Assembly: GCA_019155205.2 (NCBI GenBank)
Contig: JAHNZQ020003150.1
Span: forward strand, 2,546,838 to 2,565,476
Source: Gracilaria vermiculophylla
Lineage: Eukaryota > Rhodophyta > Florideophyceae > Gracilariales > Gracilariaceae
Reading direction: 5' to 3'
DNA: 18,639 bases
The notes beneath the pieces were generated by a model. The model was not told the DNA's origin. It saw only the letters and a list, made by a program, of their open reading frames with translations, and ran no database searches. Position numbers and translations under genes: made by a program. This document shows positions 1 to 8,889 of the stretch, in pieces. Every line of letters starts with the position of its first letter. Position 1 is the stretch's first letter.

Positions 1-1230
1 GAAGACGTCGTTAGCCATGTTCGGCCAATAGAACTCCCTCCTCATGGTGAAATACATCCGAGATCTACCGGGGTGCCCGGAGAGGCGAGGATAGTGCGAG
101 AGGTACAACACTCTCGCCCGTAGCTTCGTCGGGACCACCTTCTGGAGAGCTCCATCCAGGGGGGCGCGGCGTACAAGCACGCCGTCTCGGTCGACGTCGA
201 ATGACGATTTCAAACTCCCCACAGTGGCGAGACACTCCTTGCAGTGCGCATTCGTACTCTGTTCCTTCAAGAATTCCGCCACAGTGATGGGGAGAACTTC
301 TATCTCCTCCTCAACAAGAGCCATCACCTCAGGGAGTCCACTATACTTTCCTCCAGGTTCGCAGCATTCCAAACATTCTCCGTCAGATCCTTCTTTCCTG
401 TCGGCGTTCTGGATGACCAGACACGGGATGCTGTCCTCCAAAGGTGTTTTGTCTTCGCCCTCGGTGGAGATTCGCGAGAGCGCATCCGCTGCCTGGTGTT
501 TTATGCCAGGACGGTGGAGGATGTCAAACTCGAACTCCAGGAGGCGTAACCTCCACCTCTCCAGGCGACCGGAAGCATCCGTCACAGACAGTACCCACTT
601 CAGTGGTGCGTGGTCCGTCCTCAAGGTGAAACGCGAGTCTTCCAAGTACGGGCGTAAAAGCAAAACCGCCCACACGATGGCATGACATTCGCGCTCTGAG
701 GTGGAGTAGTTCCGTTCCGTAGGTTTGAGGCTGCGACTCCAGTATCCGATGGGTTGAATCCCGCCTTCTGGTTGCTCCTGTAGGAGGGCACATCCGACCT
801 GGTATTTACAGGCGTCAGTGTCCAGCACCGTTCGGCCGTGCCGCTTTGGAAGTACCAAGACTGGTGCTTCCATTAGTCTCCTCTTCAGGATGTCGAAGGC
901 TTCAAACTCCTCATCCGTTAAGATACCCAATTGCGTCGGCTTGTCTTTCCCCAAGAGGCGCTTTAACGGCGCAGCTATACGGGAGAAATTCGGTACAAAT
1001 ATCCGGAAGACGTAACGCAACCCAAGGAAGGAGCGGAGCTCCGTCTGGTTTGTGGGATGGCGAGCTTCCTTGATGGCGTCCTGAGTTTTCTTGGAAACCT
1101 GTAAGCGGCCCGGGAGCACAACGTGCCCCAAATAGCCCACCTACGACTTGTAAAAGAAACATTTCTCCAGGTTTAAGGTGAGGCCAGCATCCGTTAGGAG
1201 TTGGAGCACCATCTTCTCATGAATCAAGTG
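1..1230 (-). pseudogene. pol: Pol 3' part: RT thumb, RNase H and integrase zinc-binding start (runs off the edge)
   Basis: The Pol frame continues from 1230 with a single TAG at 1141-1143 and is then open without any stop to base 1, about 380 codons. Landmarks in order: LNLEKCFFYKS before the stop and VGYLGHVV after it (RT thumb), LRSFLGL, then RNase H with VLDTDACKYQVGCALL (about 810), STSERECHAIVWA (about 690), RTDHAPLKW (about 610) and HQAADALSRI (about 490). These supply all four acidic RNase H positions. Near the left edge, LSHYPRLSGHPGRSRMYF followed by FYWPNM matches the His half of the integrase HHCC zinc-binding domain; the cysteines and DDE core would lie outside the window. This is the best-preserved coding stretch here. 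Confidence 0.88.
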
Positions 1231-2409
1231 CTACTTCACGCTGCGGGAGTATATGATGACGTCATCGATATACACCAAGGCGTACTGCCACTTCACCTTT
1301 GACAGGATAATGTCCACCGCTTGATGGAACGTAGCGGGTGCATTCTTCAATCCAAACGGCATCCTGAGGAATATGAAGATCCCACAGTGCGAGGGGAACG
1401 TTGTCTTATCTTTATCGGAGTCGTCCATCTCAATCTGGCAGTAGCTGCAGTTGGCATCCAGCGTGGAGAAAACGGACGCATCGCCTAAGGAGTCGATACA
1501 TTCATCCATACGGGGTACCGGGCACGAATCGCGTACCGTCACCTCGTTAAGGCGCCTGTAGTCAATACAGAACCTTAGGAAGCCATCTTTCTTTTTGAAA
1601 AACGCCACCGGGGAGGCCCATTCGGAATTGGAAGGCTCTACAACGCCCTTCTCCAGCATCTGGTGGACCTCATCGCCTTCAAAGTCGCGCACATGGGGTC
1701 CGGCCCTCCTCGGGAGTTGATGTATCGGCTTCGCACCCGGTGTGAGCTGGATCCTGTGCTTGGGCAGGCTGACCTGACCCAGGCAACCAGACCACATGTC
1801 CTCAAAGGCGGATAGCGTCTCCACTATCCTATGGCGATACCCTTCGAATTCATCGCCAATTTGGAGCTTCTCCGGCCAGGTGGCAGGACGCTCTTCCTCT
1901 GGAGCCGAGTAAGTCACTTCCGCTTCCATGGTGGCCATAGCATCGCGGTCCACAAGGTCTTCCGATCGAGAAATGTGAGCCAGTCCTGCAGGGGCGGGTA
2001 GTGCGAGTTCGACGACAGTTCCTTTCTGGAGCCGTAACGGCGACTCCTTGAGGTTAGCGAGTACGACCCTGAATGGAATGTTCGGTATTACTTCCATAAC
2101 AGCGTTCTCCATCATGGAGTGCTGCTTCGTCGTCAGGTGTGGACCCCCCTGGAGGTATGAAAGGCCAGATGTAGAGGTCTGCACCCAGGCTTCGGCCTGA
2201 CTTCTTGCGGGTATTTCGATGCTCTTCACCACTCGGAGCTTATTTGACTGCGTCTGTTTTGGTAGATTACCCACGTGACGCGCGGTGGCGTCCGGTCCTG
2301 GAGATGCGAACACAATATCTATAGGGGCGGCGTCGTGAAACGTCACCTTCCGCAGGCGTGGGTAGATTACACGTACATATTGATCCACAAAGGAAGTGCC
2401 CAATATGCA
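1231..2409 (-). pseudogene. pol: Pol middle part: protease end, linker and reverse transcriptase of gypsy element 1
   Basis: RNA-dependent DNA polymerase of a Ty3/gypsy element, about 390 codons open between TAA 2410-2412 and TAG 1231-1233. The first 60 residues complete the protease fold (GTSFVDQYVRVIYP). A linker follows, then RT from about residue 200: LPRRAGPHVRDF, KGVVEPSNSEWASPVAFF, KKDGFLRFCIDYRRLNEVT, the first catalytic aspartate in FSTLDANCSYCQIEM (about 1450), RMPFGLKNAPATF, and YIDDV at 1261-1266 with both catalytic aspartates. The usual Gly-Tyr-Trp after LDAN is changed to Ser-Tyr-Cys, a visible lesion. The TAG at 1231 falls in the palm-to-thumb region, directly after IYSRSVK, and the same frame continues beyond it with HLIHEKMVLQLL. 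Confidence 0.85.
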
Positions 2410-2463
2410 TTATGCGGCCAAGTTGGTCGCCACGAGGAACCACACTCTCACCTGTAAGGAGCC

Positions 2464-2862
2464 CTACCGGAGGTACAAGAGGATTGCGACGAAGATGGTC
2501 AATGCTGGACGTGACGCGTGGCGCACCGTAGGGAGCTTTCCAGTCCTCAAGGAGCCAAGAGCAGACCGCGGGAGCACGTCGGCGTGCACCAGATTGGGGC
2601 CAGCTCTGGTATCGAGGATAGCGCACACCGTGGTGGAGGCGAGCTGGTAACATCCTATAGAGGCGAAAACCTTGTATTTATCACGGCGGAGCGTGCACAC
2701 AGAATCCTCAAAGGTGTCGAATGGGTCCAACTGGATTGGGGGGCCCGCCGATTCTGCGTTGACGGAGCAGACGGCCTCTCCCCCTTTCCTAAAGGCGACC
2801 TCCGTGAAGCTGAGGCTCGATGTTGGAGAGCCACGCGGAGCCTCTACGCGTGGCTCTGAGGA
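2464..2862 (-). pseudogene. pol: Pol 5' part: aspartic protease region of gypsy element 1
   Basis: The Pol frame overlaps the end of Gag and lies in the -1 position relative to it, compatible with programmed -1 frameshifting, although an indel cannot be excluded. After a Ser/Pro/Gly-rich linker the sequence reads VCAILDTRAGPNLV (about 2580-2625), which matches the retropepsin active-site strand ILDTGAGPNLV with Gly replaced by Arg in the D-T-G triad. That change would be expected to destroy catalysis. The frame ends at TAG 2464-2466, but protease-like sequence continues in the same frame (VRVWFLVATNLAA) until TAA 2410-2412 and then joins the RT-bearing stretch. The two stops separate otherwise contiguous sequence, so they are interpreted as lesions. 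Confidence 0.72.
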
Positions 2863-4613
2863 TTTTCCTGGTTGGAGAGGGGCTGGGTTCCAGGCGGGGA
2901 CGGCTTCTGCGGTTGTGCATCGCGATGCGACGTGTTCCCTTGAGGTGCAACCGGCTGGGACACCGGCACCTGCGTTGCGGGTGCCAGTGACAGTGAGACA
3001 GGCTGCATTCCTGGCGGAGCACGCTAACCGTGGTTTCCTTCAGGGAAGTGGATATCGCGATACGCCGTTCGATAACTTCCGCTGTCCGTTGGTGTGTTCT
3101 TCAGGTCCTGGAAGTTTTCCTCTCGTTCCTGCAGAATGGCGGCCCTCATCACCCAGGTGAGAGTCGTACAGTGTACGGGCTCTCGTGACAAGCAAATCCT
3201 GCAAGGCGGTGGGTAGCCTCGAGGGATCGCAAATCGGACGCTCCTGTTGGATCCTGCCGAGGCGTACAAAGTGGAAGACGAGGGTGTCCTCGTCCTAGAC
3301 GGTGATCCCAGAGATGAGGCGTAAGTAAGGGCAAGGGCCTTTTGCTCTCCCGCGAGCGTGAACTCATCGACCTCCTCCGAGGTGCTGGAGTCTAACGTCA
3401 GGGCGGATGCCCGACGGGTCTTTGAGGCTGCCGGTTTGTCCGAAAATTGAGTGTGGCTGCGACGAGCTGCACGGAGGGTATCCTCATAGGTTTCCGCATA
3501 ACGCGCCAGCTCCGTATAGGTGGTCTTATGGTGCGTTTTCAGGTGATTACGCACCCTCGCGTAGATCGAGGGAAGGAGTCCTTCGAAAAACAACGACTTC
3601 AACCGCCGTTCGGAGTATAAGTTCCCACGCCGTAGGGCTTTTGTCCAGAGCTTCTGTGAGAACTCCGTCTCGGTCATTCCCGTGTTCTGCCTATAGGATG
3701 TGACTTCAGCTTCAGCATCGGCTATCACCTCTTCCATGGTGTACCTTTTCAGGAGGAAGCTCACCATCTCCGGGTACGTCGTTAAGATCTCCGTTCCAAG
3801 ATCAACTACAATGGTGCTCTCCCCCGTGAGGCACGGCTGCACCAGCGAGTGCGCTTGGCCTCTGAGGTAGAACTGAAAGCAACATACTGCAGCACCTTCG
3901 TCGATACCAATCGTATTACAAGCTGAACGGAAGCGTGTTAGAAACTTCAACACCGAGATGGGGTCTTCGCCTGAGAAGGAGTGCTTCTTCATTTGAAAAT
4001 CCATAGAGCGCTGCATCTTCGTGCGTCGTTTAGCGACCAACGCGTTAAAGAGTGTGGAGCAATCATTCAACCTGTAGGTGTCACAATCCACCACTTTGGC
4101 GAAGAGGTCGTTATGCAGGACGACCTTCCTGACCTTTCTGCTTTTCTCCTTGGGGGGCATACTGTTCTCCGAGCTTAAGCTGTTTACAGATTGGGAGTCT
4201 GAGCATCTCTCCGAATCGGTGTCTCACTTTCTTCTTATCCACCTTCGTTGTTTTTTACGTCTTTCTTTTAGGTGGTCTGGGTTACTGACGATAACTCCGA
4301 TATCGTGGTCCACCTGAGAAGTATCCTGTCCTTCTCTCCTTAGGTGAATTCCTTCGCGACCGTTATCCTGTCCTCCTCCGCGGGGCGTCAGCTCCAGACG
4401 GTGCAGAGCAAGATTCCTGAGAGGGTCCCGTTTTCCAACGGCAGTATCCTTTCCTCCTCTGTCGTAGGGGGCGGCTGTATCCTGTCCTTCTCTGCCCGGG
4501 GTCATCTTAGGTGTTGATAGAGGGAATCTCTCCTGTACGGAAGAATAATTTTGAAACCTCGCTGCGGGGGAGTAGCTGCGCGGTTTGAGGACGAACCTCC
4601 GCACGGCTAACAT
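2844..4613 (-). pseudogene. gag: Gag polyprotein of gypsy element 1, two in-frame stops
   Basis: Structural capsid/nucleocapsid polyprotein. A single minus frame runs from the ATG at 4611-4613, preceded directly by a TAG, down to a TAG at 2844-2846, interrupted by TGA 4224-4226 and TAG 3024-3026. The N-terminal 130 residues are rich in Arg, Lys and Gly and contain a repeated G-[QK]-D-[TN] motif. The stretch after the TGA is acidic and Ser-rich and leads into MPPKEKSRK at 4160, the start a gene caller would pick. The middle has the helical Gag retrotransposon capsid look (SVLKFLTRFRSACN, later EFSQKLWTKALRRGN). Near the C-terminus PPPCRICLSREPVHC at about 3200 resembles a degenerate CCHC knuckle with wrong spacing. 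A Pro/Gln-rich linker follows the TAG at 3024. The upstream joining across 4224 is inference from frame continuity. Confidence 0.78.
4322..4505. repeat. Imperfect internal duplication in the Gag leader
   Basis: The plus-strand motif TATCCT[GT]TCCT[TC]CTC occurs at 4322, 4364, 4445 and 4478. The 4364 and 4478 copies are both followed by a CG-rich tail ending in GTCA, and the 4322 and 4445 copies are also about 120 bp apart, so the arrangement looks like a duplicated unit of about 115-124 bp holding two related motifs. In the minus-strand Gag frame it encodes REGQDT, RGGKDT, RGGGQDN and RREGQDT. It is a protein-coding repeat within the basic N-terminal region rather than a satellite. Confidence 0.6.
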
Positions 4614-4617
4614 CTAA

Positions 4618-5486
4618 GATCACCTCAAGAAAGGGGTTGGAATCCAGCAAAGCGTGTACAGCACGGTGAGGGCTCTCCGGTGCGACTTCTTGCACAAGGA
4701 CGTAGCGTGGCGCTCCGAAGTGGGCTTCAACACCTGCAGATATTCTTTCAACCACCTCTTGGCATACCCAACAAGCATTGATCGAACTCTGCTGAAGAAC
4801 CTCTTCTTCATGGGCAAGTTCGACACAATCGCCAAGGATGCCTTGACTTTCAAAGAACTCACCAACGACCACATCAAGACAGATTTCGAGTCACTGGTGC
4901 CTCGCTCCGAGTCATTGGTCTCCGACCCGACCATCATCGAGTCGACTCCAGTTGGATTCATGATGTCGAACAAGATTCTGGATGCTGAAGCTCGCATCAC
5001 AACGTACTACACTGACTTTCTGTAACGTCTGGAGAGCTTTGGTTGTTCCAACGTTGTCCAGGAAAACCCCAAGAAGTCGGTGGCGTTTCCTATACTCTCG
5101 CATGAAACCTGAAGCACTCAAGAAAGAGATGCGAAAGCGCCTTGACTAATAAAAGCCTCTGGAAAAGTCAGTAAAACTTTTTATCAAGGTACTTCACAGG
5201 AGGCATTCGACTGCCAAGCACATGGTATTGGCAAACCCAATCCAGATCTTTGTGTTAAACCCGGAAAGGGTAGTGGACGTCGCAACCAAATGAAACTGGT
5301 GCTTCATCTGATACTCCTAAGAAATCCATCTGCTTGTATCCTTGAGACAAGGCCAAAGGGCTGCGTCACCTCCTAAAGAATTTAGAGACTGTCTCAAGGA
5401 AGAAAAGTCGAAGCTTCTGGAGGAATAACGGAAAAACAAGAATCCCGGAGCTAAATGGATCGCCCACTCGAATGCTACGGATCCTG
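4618..5486 (+). pseudogene. gag: Gag remnant of gypsy element 2
   Basis: The first 135 codons are open (4618-5022) and read through SVYSTVRALRCDF, FNTCRYSFNHLL, LLKNLFFMGKFD and VGFMMSNKILDAEARITTYYTDFL to TAA 5023-5025. The same frame carries on with RLESFGCSNVVQENPKK. Shortly afterwards the frame changes (KPEALKKEMRKRLD near 5105-5148), followed by two consecutive stops and EKSVKLFIKVL. A further piece, PKEFRDCLKEEKSKLLEE (about 5372-5425), lies before the protease-like region. The first Gag residues are missing at the junction with element 1. The assignment to Gag rests on position upstream of the protease and RT and on recognition of the oomycete family; no zinc knuckle with intact spacing is visible. 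Confidence 0.6.
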
Positions 5487-5791
5487 ACTCTTCTGTGATC
5501 TTCTCAGCCACCTTCGCCGATAAGCATCGCACTATTATCTATGCCGAAAAGGTCGCGGACGGTACCATCATGGACAATGCAATGCTAGACAAGATCAAAA
5601 GTTTGGCGTTGACACCAAGGTCAGGAATCTCAATCCTCCTCGCACCTTCAACATGGCTGCTGATGGTCCTAACGGATCAGCCAGCACCATATTCTGCAAC
5701 AAGGCTGTCAACCTCGACATGCAGTTGCACATTCGCCATAGGCGACCATGCGGATTTAGCTCAAGCCTGGCGTTACTCTTTTCAAAGCTAA
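5487..5791 (+). pseudogene. Aspartic-protease-like region of gypsy element 2
   Basis: Plus frame beginning DSSVIFSATFADKHRTIIY, then EKVADGTIMDNAMLDKIKSL. A frame change near 5600 leads into GVDTKVRNLNPPRTFNMAAD and CNKAVNLDMQLHIRHR. The position between Gag and RT, and the beta-strand-like pattern around a candidate active-site loop, fit the protease of this lineage. The canonical D-[TS]-G is not recognisable: at the expected loop the sequence is YAEKVADGT. The sequence also ends early, and RT begins within about 15 bp of the frame's end, so part of the protease-RT linker appears deleted. I am confident of the element context and only moderately of the protease label. Confidence 0.5.
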
Positions 5792-5804
5792 GTAATGTCG
5801 GTAT

Positions 5805-6294
5805 CCGCAACCAAAGCGCGAGTTCATGACTCGCTACGTCAGAGAGCTTCTCAAGCTAGGCTTCATCAAGAAGGCCTCTTCACCCGATTGGGTCGCGGCT
5901 CCGCTTATCGTTCCCTAGCGTCTGCCTGCTATGTACCGTTTCACCATGGACTATCGTCCGATCAACTCAGTCGTTCGTCCCACGTTTTGGCCCATGCCCA
6001 ACATTGAAAGTGAGCTGTTTGACACTAGAGGATTCAAATCTTCTGCTGGAAATGACTTCTGCAGCGGATACTGGTTACCACCTTAACACCTGGATAGCCA
6101 ACTTCTGTTAGCTTTTGGTACTCCCGACGGAGTTTTTATGCTTAGGAGCACTCCACAGATTTTCTGCAAGTCTGTAGCACTATTCCAGTAAAAGGTGGAG
6201 CGGTGCTTCAGCGAGCTCAAGGAACATGTCAAGGCATGGCTCGATTACTTTAGGTTCTATGCGTTCAGTTAAAATGACATACTTTCATTTTCCG
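5805..6294 (+). pseudogene. Reverse transcriptase core of gypsy element 2
   Basis: One plus frame, interrupted by four stops, reads PQPKREFMTRYVRELLKLGF, SSPDWVAAPLIVP, then after a TAG RFTMDYRPINSVVRPTFWP (RT motif 2) and GNDFCSGYW (first catalytic aspartate). After another stop come LLAFGTPDGVFM and FCKSVALFQ, then KAWLDYFRFYA, where the second aspartate of the usual xxDD box is tyrosine. The last part is followed by a frameshift at about 6285-6290 into the next frame (FRHFFEICHERRLV). Loss of a catalytic aspartate and several stops make this clearly non-functional. Confidence 0.78.
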
Positions 6295-7270
6295 TCACTT
6301 CTTCGAGATCTGCCATGAACGCCGTCTCGTCATCTCCCTTCCTACGTCTGACTTCTTCCTTCCCGAAGTGACTTGGTGTGGTCGCGTAATCGACACTCAG
6401 GGTGTTCGATTCCATCCAAGGAACATTGATGGACTCTCCAACAGCGAGACTCCACTTACTGCAGGAGAGCTTTGCGAGTACTTTCATGGATTCAATCGGA
6501 TTACCTCCAGCATTCCATGTTTCGCTGAATGTTTGGCCCCGCTTCGTCAACTCCTAGAATCAGCTTACGCTAAGGCAGGGGGAAGCCGTAAGAAGAAATC
6601 TATTGCTAAGATTCCTCTTAGTAATATAGGGTGGAATTACATGCATGGCGAAACATTCAAGGACCTTCAAGCACAGATCCAGACCTCTACTCGTCTCATG
6701 TATGGCGACCAGAAAAAAGCTCTCTGCATTCACACGGATGCCTCCGACAAGAAATTGCCATTCGTTGCTACTCAGTGCAAGATGAAAGAGGTTGAAAAGC
6801 CCTTTTTGAAGCACCAGCACGAGCCTCTAGCATTCCTCAGCTCTACATTTACGAAACGTGAGAAACATTTATCTACCCGCGAACGCGAAGCCTTCGCCGT
6901 TGTCTAAGCTTTCCGTTACCTGAACTACCTCTTGGCATGTGATTCAACAAATCGAGATTTCACAGGTCACCGGAACCTCCTTTTCGCATTCAGCCCTGTT
7001 GCGATGGAGCCATCGCTCGGTCGTCACAAGGTACTCAAAGTAGTTCGTTGTGCACTATATCTCGGTGCGTTTAAATACCAAGTCGAGCACGTGCCTGGTG
7101 ACTCCAACAGGTGGCCCGATATAATGACTCGATGGATGCGCGGATATTGTAACACCCCTGCTATCCGCCGCGTCGCTCCCGTCATTCCCTTCAGCGGGGA
7201 GCTTTTTCACCCTGACGATCCTTATTCCAAGTGGCCCGACATGTCCGAGAGTTTTGGCCGTCCAGACTAA
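6290..7270 (+). pseudogene. RT thumb and RNase H of gypsy element 2
   Basis: Frame 6290-7270 contains one stop, TAA 6905-6907. It starts FRHFFEICHERRLVISLPTS, then TWCGRVIDTQGVRFHP and TAGELCEYFHGFNRI, typical of the connection subdomain in the oomycete chromodomain gypsy lineage. RNase H follows with CIHTDASDK (Asp codon 6737-6739), HEPLAFLSSTFTKREKHLS and REREAFAVV (catalytic glutamate region), and after the stop FTGHRNLLFAF, where the expected TDH motif has Gly instead of Asp, then VEHVPGDSNRWPDIMTRWM near the end. The stop at 6905 stands between AVV and AFRYLNYLL, inside an otherwise continuous domain. Confidence 0.82.
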
Positions 7271-8049
7271 TTCCATGGATAACAGCTCTCATAGCTCTAC
7301 AAAGGGTGACTCAAACCTGGTACTCGTAAAGGGGGCAGCATGGGTACCCGACGATGCCGTCGCTCTCAAGCTCTACCTCCTCACCATCGCCAATGCCGGA
7401 AGTGCTGGCCATCTTGGCGCAGATATCGCGTGGAACTCTCATCGTAAGGAGTTCTTCTGAAATGAATAACAAGACGAGGTTCGCAAATTCGGCTCCTCAT
7501 GTTTGCTTTGTGCTGTGTCCAAGAGCGGCAATAAGGTTCCGCGACTGCTCTCTACCACGCTTCATGCCTTCAAGCCGAGTAAAGTCATACATTTCGACTA
7601 CCGTTTCCTCGGTGAAAGCGACACAGGAGAGAAATATGCCTTGCCGTCCAAAATGACCTAAGCAGCTATGTTTGGTTGGAGCCAACTAACTCCGCCAACA
7701 CTGACCACTCTGTATCTGTTCTTGCACCATGAGCCCATGTTTCACCGCTTCTGAAGTCTGTGTTTCCGATCAGGGCTCTTACTTCAAGAACGAAGTCCTG
7801 CAGCATCTAGTCAATACTTTTTGCATTCGGCACAATCTTACTGTTGTCTACTCACCCTAGGTGAACGGTACTGTCGAGCCGGTCATGGGCTCTGTCCTTT
7901 GGGCTATCAAAGCCATGCTAGATGAGCTCAAGCTCGCTCACAAGACTGGCTCTCCGTTCTTCCGGCCATTGCTACAACAACTAGCGAGGCAAGTCTCGAC
8001 CGCCTTGGCCGTCGCTCAGACGGCATTTCCCGATCTCCACTCGAAGTAA
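7254..8049 (+). pseudogene. Integrase of gypsy element 2
   Basis: DDE integrase. The first frame contains VPDDAVALKLYLLTIANAG and AGHLGADI, then TGA 7458-7460, then FGSSCLLCAVSKSGNK, giving the zinc-binding CxxC. The first catalytic aspartate is in VIHFDYRFLGE (Asp codon 7596-7598). After TAA in ALPSKMT and a frame change, VSDQGSYFKNEVLQHL supplies the second aspartate (about 7770). A TAG at 7858-7860 is followed by NGTVEPVMGSVLWAIKAML, which supplies the glutamate (about 7875). All three DDE codons are therefore present but no longer in one reading frame, and sequence between the first and second aspartates appears shortened. The frame changes again near 7960-7990 into the C-terminal region. 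Confidence 0.8.
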
Positions 8050-8757
8050 TGCCTGGAATCGAGACCAGACGACAATTCCTTCGTGTTCTCCCTCCTCCCG
8101 TTGAGCAAAACGAGGACGTGACACTCGCGCACACTCGCGCCACAGAGGGCATCCTGATTGATGAACTCCAAACGGCCCTCGACAAGATGCACAAGAATGT
8201 CGAGCACCTCATCACCCAGCGCCACCAAGACGCTATTTACAAGCATAACAAAGCGACTAATATTGTTTCTACCTCTTTTGAAGATGACGACCTCGTTCTC
8301 GTTCGCCGCGCCACTAATCGTGGCCACAAGCTCTGGTGCAAGTGGTTCGGACCGCGCCGCGTCACTGCTGTTCACAGCTCTCTTGTCTACACCATCTCTT
8401 CCATATCCAATGACAAGCTCGACCGCGTCCATTGTGCCCGCCTACTCAAGTACGATGATTCTCTCCGAGGAAAGGAAGTCCCTCAAGACATGATCGACCT
8501 TGCTGAGTGCACCGAGGCACGTTACGAAGTCGTCGAACAGATTATAGAACTTGGTCAAGCTCCAGAAGGACTATTCTTCCAATTCCAATGAGAAGGTCTA
8601 CCGGACAAGTGCGACTGGACCTGGCATCCTGTTGCTGCTCTTTAAACTGATGTCCCCGACATTGTTACATCCTACCCTGCCACATGCAAAAAAGCCAAGT
8701 TGGTCAAGAAATCAAAGCACCAGCTTCATGTCTATACCTGGCCACTACTTCTACCTT
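7992..8757 (+). pseudogene. Integrase C-terminus with chromodomain, gypsy element 2
   Basis: Continuous frame from SLDRLGRRSD through SPLEVMPGIETRRQFLRVLP (the stretch after the integrase core), a charged helix (LQTALDKMHKNVEHL), and the integrase SH3-like part DDDLVLVRRATNRGHKLWC, FGPRRVTAVHSSLVYTI and LDRVHCARLLKYDDSL. A chromodomain follows: EARYEVVEQIIELG (about 8514), GLFFQFQ, a TGA at 8589-8591 where the fold expects an aromatic residue, then EGLPDKCDWTWHPVAAL ending at TAA 8643-8645. Same-frame sequence continues with TDVPDIVTSYPA to about 8757. Chromodomains of such elements are thought to steer integration toward modified chromatin. The 180-codon open stretch 8049-8591 is the longest one left in this element. 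Confidence 0.82.
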
Positions 8758-8811
8758 TGAATCTTAGTGCTCCTGGCCGCAGTGTTGCCAGCCGGCGCTT
8801 GATGACGCTCA

Positions 8812-8876
8812 GCACCCAGCTCAATACCCAAACGGGTATATTGAGCCGGGGTGCAAATTGAGTTTGAATTCAATTT
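8812..8876. other. Compound hairpin at the 3' end of gypsy element 2
   Basis: GCACCC (8812-8817) pairs with GGGTGC (8849-8854). Inside it GCTCAATACCC (8819-8829) pairs with GGGTATATTGAGC (8834-8846) around the loop AAAC, with a two-base bulge. Directly after it AAATTGA and TCAATTT form a second palindrome centred on TGAATTCA (8855-8876). The site lies about 170 bp after the chromodomain, where the polypurine tract and 3' LTR boundary would be expected. It could be LTR sequence or an RNA structure near the transcript end; the sequence alone does not decide. Confidence 0.55.
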
Positions 8877-8889
8877 CTATTTTAGGCTA

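Larger units (their letters stand above)
1..4613 (-). mobile_element. Ty3/gypsy LTR retrotransposon 1, truncated at both ends
   Basis: Minus-strand element in the order Gag, aspartic protease, reverse transcriptase, RNase H, integrase, which is the Ty3/gypsy order. Gag lies in one frame and Pol in another, as expected for frameshift expression. Coding sequence runs to the left edge, so the rest of integrase and the 3' LTR lie outside. At the other end the coding sequence reaches 4613 and the next bases already belong to a different element on the opposite strand, so no 5' LTR or primer-binding site is present. Six in-frame stops were found: TGA 4224-4226, TAG 3024-3026, TAG 2464-2466, TAA 2410-2412, TAG 1231-1233 and TAG 1141-1143. 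The polymerase YIDD box and all RNase H acidic motifs are still present, suggesting fairly recent death. The oomycete-type assignment is from recognition only. Confidence 0.9.
4618..8876 (+). mobile_element. Oomycete-type chromodomain Ty3/gypsy retrotransposon 2, heavily decayed
   Basis: A plus-strand element unrelated in sequence to element 1, with degenerate Gag, protease, RT, RNase H, integrase and C-terminal chromodomain in that order. At least three frame changes and more than a dozen stops break it, so it is much older than element 1. Three of the stops stand where tryptophan is expected from context (TGA 7458-7460, TAG 7858-7860, TGA 8589-8591). The 5' end is cut: Gag sequence begins within a few bases of the end of element 1's Gag leader and no 5' LTR is visible. 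The 3' end is marked by hairpin-forming sequence at 8812-8876 that may be the start of a 3' LTR, but without a second LTR copy this cannot be proved. Confidence 0.85.

Noticed and set aside
224..685. 153-codon plus-strand frame opposite the gypsy RNase H
   Set aside because: It lies antisense to a frame with strong RNase H and integrase motifs and shows no motif of its own; it is a shadow.
2518..3160. Overlapping plus-strand frames opposite the Gag-Pol junction
   Set aside because: They are antisense to the protease and the Pro-rich linker, with no recognisable motifs.
6905..8591. Stop-codon recoding or an alternative genetic code (TGA or TAG read as Trp)
   Set aside because: All three stops occur, frameshifts are also present, and TGG is used for Trp throughout; ordinary decay explains it.
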